Part shown: piece by piece, positions 31,572 to 39,699 of the stretch | How positions within the stretch are numbered: the stretch's first letter is position 1 | Layout of the letters: the number at the start of each line of letters is the position of its first letter | Source: JADJTT01 sp049306275 | GTDB lineage: Bacteria > Bacteroidota > Bacteroidia > Chitinophagales > Saprospiraceae | NCBI GenBank assembly: GCA_049306275.1 | Contig: JBAQQB010000073.1 | Span: 1 to 64,000 of the forward strand | Length of the DNA: 64,000 nucleotides | Reading direction: 5' to 3' | Translations under genes and position numbers: made by a program | Notes under the pieces: generated by a model | Database searches by the model: none | What the model was told of the DNA's origin: nothing | The model's input: the letters and a program-made list of their open reading frames with translations, nothing else

Positions 31572-34412
31572 ATGAAAAAGCTGGTACTCGTTTTACTATT
31601 ATTCTCTCCCTGGCTGGCCATTGCCCAGCCAGCCGGAAAGCCTCAGCTAGTCAATAACGGCCCCATTCCCGCGTTGTCTCAACCGTTGCGCAGCCACCTG
31701 AAAGCCTTGGTAAAAGGAGTGGACCTGCGTTTTTTATCCAAAAACCTGACGCCCGCAGTCGCAGGGCATATCATCCGAGACGATGGTTCGAACCTTCCCC
31801 AGCGGCCGTTTCTCAATTTCATCTCCTCCTCCACCATCAACGTTCTGGGTGTCAACGATCCCTCCAGTAATGAAACAGAAATCACCCTGAGCGTACTCAA
31901 CGGTTCTATCGGCCCCGACCAACTCGCCGCTACAGCCGTAACCCCGGGATCCTATACATCCGCCAATATCACCGTCGACGCCGATGGCCGCATCACTTCG
32001 GCCAGCAATGGCAGCGGCGGAGGGGGAGGAGGCAGCCCTCACACGCTGCGCGACCAGGGCGTGGATTTGACCCAGCGCGGAGCCCTCAACTTTCTCGATT
32101 CACCTACCATCCATGCCATACTCACGGATGACAGCGGAGCGGATGAAACAGAATTGTCTCTTTCCATTCCCACCGGAGCCATAGGACCTGCACAACTCGC
32201 TTCTACCGCAGTGAGTCCGGGCACCTATAACTATGCATCTATCGTGGTGGACGCCGATGGCCGCCTGACCTCAGCCGCCAGTGGAACGGTTGACCCCAGC
32301 GCAACAAACGAAGGGAGCCTCACCGTGATTCCGGGAACTTCCCAAACCTCGATCATTTCCAGCAATACGGCTGGTGCTACAGATGTAACGCTCACCGCGG
32401 GTAACGGTATCTCCATCAGCGAATCGGGAAATGTCATTACCCTGGCCAATACGGGCGACACCAACCCCAACGATGATCTGACGAGCGCTTCCAATGCCGG
32501 CGGCGATGTGACAGGCATATTCTCCAACCTGCAGATCGCGCCCAATGCTGTCGGAGTAAACGAATTGGCCTCCACCTCGGTAACTCCGGGTTCTTACACC
32601 GCCGCCAATATCACGGTCGATGCCGATGGCCGTATCACCGCCGCCAGCAACGGCAGCGGGGGCGCCACCGGCCATTCCATCCGGGATGACAACGCAGCCA
32701 TGCCCCAGCGCGGAGCGCTCAACTTTGTTTCCTCTTCAACCATTAATGCCACGCTGGCTGATAATTCCGGTGCGGATGAAACAGAGGTCGTACTCTCCAT
32801 TCCCACAGCTGCGATTGGCGCCGCGCAGATCGCTTCGACAACCGTCAGCCCTGGTTCCTATACCCTGGCTTCCGTTACGGTCGACGCAGACGGCCGCATC
32901 ACCGCTGCCTCAAACGGAACCGCCGACACCAATCCCTCCGACGATGTTACTATCGCCAGCACGGCCGGCGGAGATGTGACCGGCACATTCTCCAACCTCC
33001 AGGTCGTTCAGGATGCTATCGGACCGGCTGAACTCGCGCCTACCAACGTCGCCCCCGGTTCCTACACCGCTGCCAATATCACTATCGATGCCGATGGCCG
33101 CATCACCGCCGCCAGCAACGGCAGCGGGGGCGCCGGCGGACACATTATCCGGGATGAGGGTACCAATCTTCCGCAGCGGGAAGGGCTCAATTTTATTTCT
33201 ACCCCTACCATCGAGGCCAATCTTTCGGATGATGCGGGTGGAAATGAATCGGAGGTCAGCCTCTCTATTCCCACAGATGGAGTAGGCCCGGTCGAACTGG
33301 CGCCTACCAGCGTCACTCCCGGTTCCTATACCTCCGCCAACATCACCGTTGACGCAGATGGCCGTATCGTGGCCGCCAGCAACGGATCGGGAGGAGGCGG
33401 AGGAGGAAGTTCGCCTTCCGTCATCACTCCGCCCTTGATCACTGCTGCCCAAAATAATTACAACCCTTCGGGGTGGAGCACGGCTACGCTCATTCGCTTG
33501 TCAGGCGACAGCGGACTCAGGGCCATCAACGGCTTCGCTGCAGGGGTGAACGGGGAGATCAAAACCCTGGTCAACACCGGAGAATTCGCCCTTTACCTCG
33601 CGCCCGAACATACCGGTAGCTCGGCCCCCAACCGCATCAGATACAAGGAAGAAGTCATCATTCCGGAAGGAGAGAGCGTACAGATATACTACGACGGGGT
33701 TTTGTCAAGATGGGTGCCGATAACCCCACCCGCACCGGGCTACAGGGTTGGTGACAGAGGCGTTTATTACGACCAGATGCCGACCAGGATGCCGACGGCG
33801 GTCAGTGAAAACTTCCCCTTCTTCCTGTGGGGCTCCATTCAGTTGCTGAATGGCAATCCCACCGCAAACGAACCTTTTGTGTTCTGGGACATGAATACCG
33901 GATCTACCCCCAGTGGCGGAAGCGGTATGGCTTACGTCCGCGAGCTGGAGGAAATGGCCTATGTGGGAACCTGTCATATGGTAGCCAAGACCTATTGCAA
34001 GACGCCGGCGGTGTTGTCAGATGCGAGCAATTCGTATTATTATTTCCTGCGCCTTGCAGATTTTCCCTCCTCCGGTTTCTGGAATCAGAACAACAGCCTG
34101 GGAATCCGCTATCGTCATGAGGTCAACGGCGGCAGATTTGAATGTTACGCCCGCAACAGTTCAGGAACGGATGTGACCGTCGACAGCGGCATCCTGGCCG
34201 AGGCCAACAAGGATTATGAACTGGTTGTGACGCTCAACAAGACCAATACAGAGGCTACCTTCTTCATCAATGGCGCGGTAGTGGGCCGGATCAATTCCGG
34301 GCTACCCGCCGGCGTTGCGGTTGGTCCCTCCCAGCAACTGGAGAAAACGGCGGGAACTTCCGCCCGTTCCTGGAAGGTTTACCGGTTTATCGGAGCGGCC
34401 ATTGCGCCCTGA
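31572..34412 (+). CDS. Exported tail-fibre-like protein with repeated DADGR modules
   Basis: A 946-residue protein with a signal peptide ending at AIAQ. The ATG at 31572 starts the signal peptide; the frame is open further upstream but through the terminator. Residues about 65-607 hold six copies of a module ending in P-G-S/T-Y, A-x-I-x-V-D-A-D-G-R and a Ser/Asn/Gly linker. Four copies are preceded by a segment with LPQR or TQR, LNF, TI and SIP; two by DTNP-DD and GGDVTG. Similar glycine-capped repeats occur in phage tail fibres and trimeric fibrous proteins. The last 280 residues look like a lectin or LamG-type beta domain (FFLWGSIQLLNG to WKVYRFIGAAIAP). No T9SS sorting domain is seen. A fibrous surface protein is inferred; the function is unknown. 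Confidence 0.7.
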   Translation: MKKLVLVLLLFSPWLAIAQPAGKPQLVNNGPIPALSQPLRSHLKALVKGVDLRFLSKNLTPAVAGHIIRDDGSNLPQRPFLNFISSSTINVLGVNDPSSNETEITLSVLNGSIGPDQLAATAVTPGSYTSANITVDADGRITSASNGSGGGGGGSPHTLRDQGVDLTQRGALNFLDSPTIHAILTDDSGADETELSLSIPTGAIGPAQLASTAVSPGTYNYASIVVDADGRLTSAASGTVDPSATNEGSLTVIPGTSQTSIISSNTAGATDVTLTAGNGISISESGNVITLANTGDTNPNDDLTSASNAGGDVTGIFSNLQIAPNAVGVNELASTSVTPGSYTAANITVDADGRITAASNGSGGATGHSIRDDNAAMPQRGALNFVSSSTINATLADNSGADETEVVLSIPTAAIGAAQIASTTVSPGSYTLASVTVDADGRITAASNGTADTNPSDDVTIASTAGGDVTGTFSNLQVVQDAIGPAELAPTNVAPGSYTAANITIDADGRITAASNGSGGAGGHIIRDEGTNLPQREGLNFISTPTIEANLSDDAGGNESEVSLSIPTDGVGPVELAPTSVTPGSYTSANITVDADGRIVAASNGSGGGGGGSSPSVITPPLITAAQNNYNPSGWSTATLIRLSGDSGLRAINGFAAGVNGEIKTLVNTGEFALYLAPEHTGSSAPNRIRYKEEVIIPEGESVQIYYDGVLSRWVPITPPAPGYRVGDRGVYYDQMPTRMPTAVSENFPFFLWGSIQLLNGNPTANEPFVFWDMNTGSTPSGGSGMAYVRELEEMAYVGTCHMVAKTYCKTPAVLSDASNSYYYFLRLADFPSSGFWNQNNSLGIRYRHEVNGGRFECYARNSSGTDVTVDSGILAEANKDYELVVTLNKTNTEATFFINGAVVGRINSGLPAGVAVGPSQQLEKTAGTSARSWKVYRFIGAAIAP
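31764..33393 (+). repeat. Six tandem coding repeats in the tail-fibre-like gene
   Basis: The VDADGR (once IDADGR) motif recurs six times, with copies ending near 32015, 32285, 32650, 32910, 33115 and 33393. DNA identity is highest between the copies near 32600-32670 and 33060-33135, where long stretches agree, suggesting recent duplication or gene conversion. Confidence 0.85.
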
Positions 34413-35957
34413 TCAGGCTTTGAGACCTTCCAGCACAAGCGCCCAAAGATCCTCGTAGGGGATGATCTCGATCTCGTGGGCTTCCCGCGCCAGGCCAAGC
34501 GGCACGTTGTGCAGTTGGCGGAACTGGAGCGCAGTCATGCGCTCCAGTTCCCTGCGCCGGAAGAACGCCCTGGGCAGCTGGTTGAGCATCCGGATGAAAC
34601 AGTTGGTACGGTAGTGTTCTTCCCGCCGCAGGTGCCGGATGGCATAGCGGGAAAGGGCGTCCAGCCTTTCGTAGACGGCATCGTAATTGCCTTGATGGAT
34701 CAGAAACAGGATCTGAATGATCAGGATCGGGATGTTGTACCCCCGCTTGTCTTTTGAGAAAAGCGGTACTTCATTGATGAACTTGCCCAGTTTGAAACGG
34801 TATCCTTCCAGCCCGCCCATCTTTCCCGCAGTATAGGTATAGTAAATAAAGGCCTCCATGATATGCCAGGGCTCCTTTGCCGTGGGGTAGAGGTAGCGGA
34901 ATTGCGGGTGAGCGGTGCATTCGGTCCAGATATCAAAAGCTTTCGGATAGTTTTTGGAATGCAGGGCCAGTACACAAGACAGCTCCATGCCCTTGAACCA
35001 GTTGCTCTGCCCCGGTTCCAGCATGCCGAGCAGTTGCCGCACGGCTTCTTCGCCCTTTTTATAAGCCTTGAGTTGAATATAGCTCACTACGAGCTGATAC
35101 AAATAAGGCCGGATGTAGGAATCGGGAATCTGGTCGAGTCGCTTGAAATGCCGGATGGCTTTCAGGCAAGCCTGAACGGTCGCTTCGTAGTCGTTGACGA
35201 TCATGTTTTTGGCAACCGTCATAAAGCTGCACCTGTGTTGGAGCTTCTGGCTTTGGGCTTCCCGCAGCATTTCCTTCAGGGCTTTTTCGTATTCCTCCAC
35301 CTTGTCGAAATGGTGTTTTTTGGTGCTTTTATCCGTAACGTAGTGGGAAAGCATTTCCTCCATATAACCATCTGCCCTGACCTCGGCCTGATAGAGGTGC
35401 AGATGGCGATCGACCAATTTGTCATATTCTTCGAATTTCCGGCGGTCGCCAAGGATGACGCCGTAGTGGTGGCGGAGCAGTTGCAGGGCCTCCAGGGTCA
35501 CCGGGGTCAGTTCGATCTGTTCGGCCTTTTTCAGCACCTTGTGCAGCAACTCTACCGCGATCTGCCGCGAGCCGCGCCTGAGCAGGAAGCGGGCCGCCGT
35601 CAACTCGCGGTAGCAGTTGTAAAAGGAGCGCTCGTAGTTGCTCTGCCTGTCCTGTTTCCTGTCTATAAAGAAAACCGTATTGAGCAACCTGCGCTTCAGG
35701 TCGTGTTTTAGTTTCCAGTAGCTGTTTTTGGAGTTTTCGGGATTTCCGTAAAGAAATGCCATGGCCTCTTCGTCGCTTTCAAAGACCCCGGAGGAAATGC
35801 CCTCGTACAGTTGCATGATCTTGGAGTTAGGGGGTAAGGCCGGTCCGAGAATCTCCAGTGTCTTGATCTTGTGGCGGTTTACGATGCTCACCAATTCGCG
35901 CAAATCTCTCATACCGTCAGATTTGTGCCGTCCATCATCTATTCGAAAATAAGGCAT
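34413..35957 (-). CDS. Helical-repeat protein of unknown function
   Basis: A 514-residue protein I do not recognise. It has no signal peptide and no transmembrane helix. It is rich in Leu, Arg, Glu, Tyr and His in a pattern of amphipathic helices, with TPR-like pairs (YEATVQACLKAIRHFKRL, then YIQLKAYKKGEEAVRQLLGML, then YDAVYERLDALSRYAIRHL). That suggests a solenoid scaffold in the cytoplasm. The start at 35957 (MPYFRIDDG) is upstream of a second Met 15 codons later (MRDLRELV), which is also plausible. It is convergent with the tail-fibre-like gene with no gap at all: the two stop codons abut at 34412/34413. Confidence 0.7.
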   Translation of the reverse strand: MPYFRIDDGRHKSDGMRDLRELVSIVNRHKIKTLEILGPALPPNSKIMQLYEGISSGVFESDEEAMAFLYGNPENSKNSYWKLKHDLKRRLLNTVFFIDRKQDRQSNYERSFYNCYRELTAARFLLRRGSRQIAVELLHKVLKKAEQIELTPVTLEALQLLRHHYGVILGDRRKFEEYDKLVDRHLHLYQAEVRADGYMEEMLSHYVTDKSTKKHHFDKVEEYEKALKEMLREAQSQKLQHRCSFMTVAKNMIVNDYEATVQACLKAIRHFKRLDQIPDSYIRPYLYQLVVSYIQLKAYKKGEEAVRQLLGMLEPGQSNWFKGMELSCVLALHSKNYPKAFDIWTECTAHPQFRYLYPTAKEPWHIMEAFIYYTYTAGKMGGLEGYRFKLGKFINEVPLFSKDKRGYNIPILIIQILFLIHQGNYDAVYERLDALSRYAIRHLRREEHYRTNCFIRMLNQLPRAFFRRRELERMTALQFRQLHNVPLGLAREAHEIEIIPYEDLWALVLEGLKA

Positions 35958-36141
35958 TCAGGGTTTTTTTTCACCCCAAATACGCATTTATCCTCTTTCC
36001 TCCTATTGGTTCAAATGTAAGTAAGTATGGGATGTTGAATATATTAAGCTGTTGAAAATCAAATGATAAAACTTTTTCTGCTCCATTTTTCCGGGTAAGA
36101 ACTGCATGATGGCAGGCAGTGCGCGGCAGGATTTCGGGGGG

Positions 36142-36149
36142 TACTTTTG
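36142..36149 (+). promoter_or_regulatory. Bacteroidota -7 element in the 35958-36542 gap
   Basis: TACTTTTG matches TAnnTTTG. It is followed 33 bases later by a short open frame and then two hairpins. No clear -33 TTTG is seen. Confidence 0.45.
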
Positions 36150-36155
36150 TCTTAT

Positions 36156-36482
36156 CACTTAAAAACAAAAAGCCGACAGCTATGAAGATTAAAAACCATT
36201 ACCAGCGCATCCGGACAGGCGGCATCGTGATTGAGGACGAAACGCTCGGATAAGACACACGGCCCGGCAGAAAGCGGAGCGTAGCATGACGTAGCGCGGA
36301 ATCGAGAAGAGGGAACCTGCCGGGCCCTTTCTATGCAAGGCTGACAAACAGAAATAAAGAGGGGATTGGAGGCGGCAACCGGGATAGATACTAAAAATTG
36401 TCTAACAGGGGGCCTACCAAAACCCGGGGGAAACAACACTAGGAGGGTGAGTTCGTTTCTAGCCGCCCCAACCTCTCTTTTT
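36156..36482 (+). ncRNA. Candidate structured RNA in a 585-base gap
   Basis: The 585 bases between 35958 and 36542 hold no recognisable gene. Downstream of the promoter-like element lies a 10-bp perfect hairpin (GGCCCGGCAG 36261-36270 with CTGCCGGGCC 36317-36326). A longer-range helix follows: 36359-36376 (GAGGGGATTGGAGGCGGC) pairs, with small bulges, with 36462-36477 (GCCGCCCCAACCTCTC), and T5 comes at 36478-36482, as at the end of a terminated RNA. The limits are guesses from the promoter and T-run. It does not match tRNA, tmRNA, SRP RNA or a riboswitch that I know. Confidence 0.3.
36182..36253 (+). CDS. Possible 23-residue peptide
   Basis: An ATG-to-TAA frame of 24 codons, starting 33 bases after a TAnnTTTG element. 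The peptide begins MKIKNHYQRIRTGG and ends IVIEDETLG: a basic first half, a Gly-Gly step, then an acidic hydrophobic end. It stops eight bases before a strong hairpin. It could be a leader peptide, a small secreted or modified peptide, or chance. No Shine-Dalgarno or partner gene supports it. Confidence 0.25.
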   Translation: MKIKNHYQRIRTGGIVIEDETLG

Positions 36483-36542
36483 CAAGAAAGACGGATCATA
36501 TCGCCAACAGAAATGATTGCTTAACTCAAAAATGGAGGTGTT

Positions 36543-38024
36543 ATGTACACATTGACAACGCGATTGACTGTCGCAACCACTATCGTCATGATTTGGGCCA
36601 CAATGGCCGCCTATGGGCAGCGTTCATGGGAAAGCATTCCCCGCTACGATGGGCTGGAGGTAAAAAACGGCATGCTGGCTTTTTCCGGCAAACCCGCCTT
36701 CGACCAGGTTTATAACGATCTGGAACAACGCATCCGGGACTGGTATGCCGCTGCCGATGCCCCGGATGCGAAGGAAAGTTCCGAACAGCCCTGCTCTGAC
36801 GACAACGTTGTCCTGGCGCTGTTTGAACAAACTTATCAGATCAGTACGGCCAGGAAAGCCGACTTGTTGAAGGAATGCGAGTGGCTGAACGCAGGGCGCG
36901 ATCCAGCGGGCTTTGAAGGGTATCACCTTGCCGACGAGATACTCGGCGCGCTGTTCAACGACAAGTTTCAGGTGCAGGTGGGCGTTGATATTTATTACTG
37001 CCCGCTTCCCGGCATCACTTACATAGTAGGCAATGAAGACCTGGAGTCGCTCCGCGCCCTGGAGCGGGGAGAAAGCCCCTACAATCTGCGCAATGTGCAG
37101 GTTTTCGGCCCTGAGACGGGTTGTTCCGCTGATTTTTCAGTCAACACGAGCGGATCAACTACTACCGTTGGATTTTCGCACATCGGCCAGCCCCAAACGG
37201 GCAACGTGATCTACTTCTGGGAGTTTGGCGACGGCAATATTTCCATGCAGAAAAACCCGGTTCATACCTATTCCCAGGCTGGCCAGTACAACGTATGCCT
37301 GACGATAGAGTCGGCCCTGGCCTCCTGCACCGACAGGGTGTGCAAAACCATCCAGGTAGGTACGGACGGCTGTATGCCTTTCTTCATCTACAATGAAACC
37401 GGGCAACCGGGAGGGATCTGCTTCCTCGACAATACCCAGGTCATCGGCAATGTAGTGAGCTGGAACTGGTCGTTCGGCGACGGATCGCCGGGGTCTACCC
37501 AAGCTAATCCCTGCCATGTTTTTCCCTGCGACAAGACCTATTTCGTAACCCTTTCTGTCCAGACGGGCTCGGGGTGTTCCGGCGTCTATGGGTTTCCGGT
37601 GGTCGTAGATTCATATGGCTGTTGCAGCTCCAAGGCGTCATTAAAAGACGACCATTACTACGCCGGCAATTCGAAAAAGATCAAATTCGATCAAAGGCAT
37701 ATCCAGATTCCCTTGCTCTACTATCGCGTCGTTGCTACGGTCGTCAACTACAAGCTTAAATCCAACGGTAAATGGGCAAGGGAAAAGGCCAACCTGCAAA
37801 TCGACCTGTTTGGCAACGTTTTCCTGCCCACGGAGACGGGGTGTCAGTGCGACCAGCCTTTCCCGATTGGCAAAACCGAACTGGCTTTCAACAAAAAATA
37901 CATGACGACGACCAAAGCGGTAAGCAAGCCCTTCAAGGCCAAGAAAACCCAGGAGTGGGGCGTTAAATACCACGTAAACAGCGCCCTGATCACACAGAAA
38001 ACGACGCCCGTCACTTGCGATTGA
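36543..38024 (+). CDS. Exported protein with two PKD domains
   Basis: A 493-residue protein with a signal peptide ending near AAYGQ (residue 26). Residues 30-190 are unfamiliar. Two PKD-like beta domains follow, each with the W-x-F-G-D-G core: YFWEFGDGN near residue 222 and WNWSFGDGS near 316. The first also has HTYSQAGQYNVCLTI. The last 120 residues are another unfamiliar domain with a Cys pair (CCSSKAS) and QCDQPFP. There is no T9SS sorting domain, so it is probably periplasmic or outer-membrane-attached. A purine-rich GGAGGTG just before the ATG (36534-36540) is an unusually good Shine-Dalgarno for this genome. A terminator ends the unit. Confidence 0.75.
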   Translation: MYTLTTRLTVATTIVMIWATMAAYGQRSWESIPRYDGLEVKNGMLAFSGKPAFDQVYNDLEQRIRDWYAAADAPDAKESSEQPCSDDNVVLALFEQTYQISTARKADLLKECEWLNAGRDPAGFEGYHLADEILGALFNDKFQVQVGVDIYYCPLPGITYIVGNEDLESLRALERGESPYNLRNVQVFGPETGCSADFSVNTSGSTTTVGFSHIGQPQTGNVIYFWEFGDGNISMQKNPVHTYSQAGQYNVCLTIESALASCTDRVCKTIQVGTDGCMPFFIYNETGQPGGICFLDNTQVIGNVVSWNWSFGDGSPGSTQANPCHVFPCDKTYFVTLSVQTGSGCSGVYGFPVVVDSYGCCSSKASLKDDHYYAGNSKKIKFDQRHIQIPLLYYRVVATVVNYKLKSNGKWAREKANLQIDLFGNVFLPTETGCQCDQPFPIGKTELAFNKKYMTTTKAVSKPFKAKKTQEWGVKYHVNSALITQKTTPVTCD

Positions 38025-38106
38025 TTCGTCTTTTCAGGTGGGGAAGGCCGATCAGGTCTTACCCTGCCTTTCCACCAAGACAGAGGTGAACCGACCATAT
38101 TTCCTC

Positions 38107-38139
38107 GCCTGGACCCGGTCGCCGGGCCAGGCCTTTTTT
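38107..38139 (+). terminator. Terminator just before the first lipoprotein gene
   Basis: GCCTGG (38107-38112) pairs with CCAGGC (38127-38132) and, after a one-base bulge, CCCGG (38114-38118) pairs with CCGGG (38122-38126), followed by CTTTTTT. The next start codon is only 14 bases downstream, so it could also act as a conditional attenuator. Confidence 0.8.
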
Positions 38140-38152
38140 AAACTTGCCGGTT

Positions 38153-39322
38153 ATGGGAAAATCAATAAAACGCTGCGCTTTGCCTTTGGTAGCCTTGCTG
38201 CTGATGGCATGCTGGCCTGGGAAGTCTTCCTGCCTGCCAGCCTGGGAATCAGATACCCTTGATCAATGGATTTTTGAGTCGATTGAGACCTTTCATGCCC
38301 TTCACCGCCAATACAAAAAACTGGAGATGCCGCTTCACGAGCGCTCTCTCGAGATCGGCGCCGAGCTGGCTGAACATCCTTTGCGCAAAGCCCGGAGGCA
38401 GTACCGGCTTTTGCTGGAGAAGGAAAGGATCGGCGAGCAATTGGCTGCCCTGGAGGAAGAGAAAGAGATGCAGTTGCTCAAAATCCGCTACAAAAAAGGC
38501 ATTGATCTGATCAAACTGCTCTATGAAAAGATACTTGCCCTGGATCACCATTTTTCCGGGATGCAAATCTATCAGAACATCCTCCTTTTGTCAAATCCCA
38601 ACAGTTACCCGGATTTCCAAAAGAGCAGGAACCTGTTGGAAGATCAACTAAAGAAGAAGAATGCGCTGGTGTTGCCGCCGATTCTGCATTCCAATCCCTA
38701 TATGTCTGCGGCTTTTTCACTGGTGGCCACCTTCATCGGCGACGGGGAGACAAAAGACCGGCAGAAGGAGTTCGACCAGATATCCTGCATACTGGATTTT
38801 ACGGTCAGGATGAGCGCAGAGCTCAGTATTATTCAGCACGAGACCGAGTACCTCAAAACAGCTAACCAGACGCTCAAGAAAGACTGCGAACGGCTGTTCG
38901 AAGACTATGTCAAGGTGGTAGGCTACCTGGTGCCTCTCGAAAAATGCCGCTTCAACGACGACTGGGAAACTGTCTACCTGCAACTAGACGATTTTATCAG
39001 GAGCATGGAGAGCGATCTGACAAACCCCGCAAGCCGTTGGTCGAGAGAACAGGTCAACCTCGAATTCGCAACGCAGCGCGTAGCCGATTTCATTGGCCAA
39101 TACCAGTACTTCGTCTCGCAGGGAGCGCAGTACTATCAGAAATTCGACAACATCATTTCCACGTATGAAAATGAAGATTTCTGCAAACAGAACCTCCCGC
39201 GCCAGTTCGATGAGCTGAGGAAGGATATCCGGCAAACCATCGACAAGTTTTCTCATACCTACAACCTGCCGGAGATCCAGGGCTCTCGGATGAAAGACCT
39301 GCTCTTCGGCGTACCAGAATAA
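38153..39322 (+). CDS. Lipoprotein of an unrecognised helical family (paralogue 1)
   Basis: A 389-residue protein with a lipoprotein signal: a basic start, hydrophobic core and LLMAC with the lipid-attachment Cys at residue 20. The rest is rich in amphipathic helices, with a strongly charged coiled-coil-like stretch at about 75-120. The ATG at 38153 is chosen because it begins this signal. Residues 112-136 (RYKKGIDLIKLLYEKILALD, then HHFSG) are nearly the same as a stretch in the gene at 39700, and the end matches too (GSRMKDLLFG against GSRLKDLLYG). I do not know the family. It is 10 bases before the next gene and likely forms an operon with the next two. Confidence 0.75.
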   Translation: MGKSIKRCALPLVALLLMACWPGKSSCLPAWESDTLDQWIFESIETFHALHRQYKKLEMPLHERSLEIGAELAEHPLRKARRQYRLLLEKERIGEQLAALEEEKEMQLLKIRYKKGIDLIKLLYEKILALDHHFSGMQIYQNILLLSNPNSYPDFQKSRNLLEDQLKKKNALVLPPILHSNPYMSAAFSLVATFIGDGETKDRQKEFDQISCILDFTVRMSAELSIIQHETEYLKTANQTLKKDCERLFEDYVKVVGYLVPLEKCRFNDDWETVYLQLDDFIRSMESDLTNPASRWSREQVNLEFATQRVADFIGQYQYFVSQGAQYYQKFDNIISTYENEDFCKQNLPRQFDELRKDIRQTIDKFSHTYNLPEIQGSRMKDLLFGVPE

Positions 39323-39332
39323 TTCCTCAAAA

Positions 39333-39695
39333 ATGATTCCGTTCAGAGAACCTTTGATCGCGTTCTTTCTCGGCCTTTACTTCCAGTTGTTCACGCCTTC
39401 CCAGCCGGGCAGGGAAGTGGTGGGAATCGATTTTGGAGAGCCCACCCGCGACTGTGCGGGCCGCGGCCAGATATGCCGCATCGACAAGCTGGGAGAGGCG
39501 AGGTGGAAAACCAATCCCGAAACCCTCGGAGAGCGTTGGACCGATTCCCTGGGCTGGTATCATCTTTCGGTCAGTGAACTTTGGTGGGATGCTGAAGCAG
39601 ATAGCCTGTACATTCCAGGGGAGGAACCCGGCTATTACCAGGGTGTGAGGGAAGGCGGTATGATCCATTTCTTAATGAGAAACACAAAACAATAA
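39333..39695 (+). CDS. Small exported protein of unknown function
   Basis: A 120-residue protein lying between two paralogous genes with gaps of 10 and 4 bases, so co-transcribed and probably translated together with them. The first 20 residues are hydrophobic (AFFLGLYFQLF) with few charges, like a weak signal peptide or membrane anchor. The rest is Gly, Trp and Glu rich, with a Cys pair in RDCAGRGQICRIDKLG that could form a disulphide. No known domain is recognised. Confidence 0.6.
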   Translation: MIPFREPLIAFFLGLYFQLFTPSQPGREVVGIDFGEPTRDCAGRGQICRIDKLGEARWKTNPETLGERWTDSLGWYHLSVSELWWDAEADSLYIPGEEPGYYQGVREGGMIHFLMRNTKQ

Positions 39696-39699
39696 CAGC

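Noticed and set aside
31764..33393. The regular repeats as a CRISPR array
   Set aside because: The repeats are in frame, encode a conserved VDADGR module, are long and unequally spaced, and no cas gene is present.
36254..36482. tRNA or tmRNA in the intergenic region
   Set aside because: No cloverleaf, no T-loop GGTTCRA motif and no CCA end are seen; the hairpins do not fit either class.
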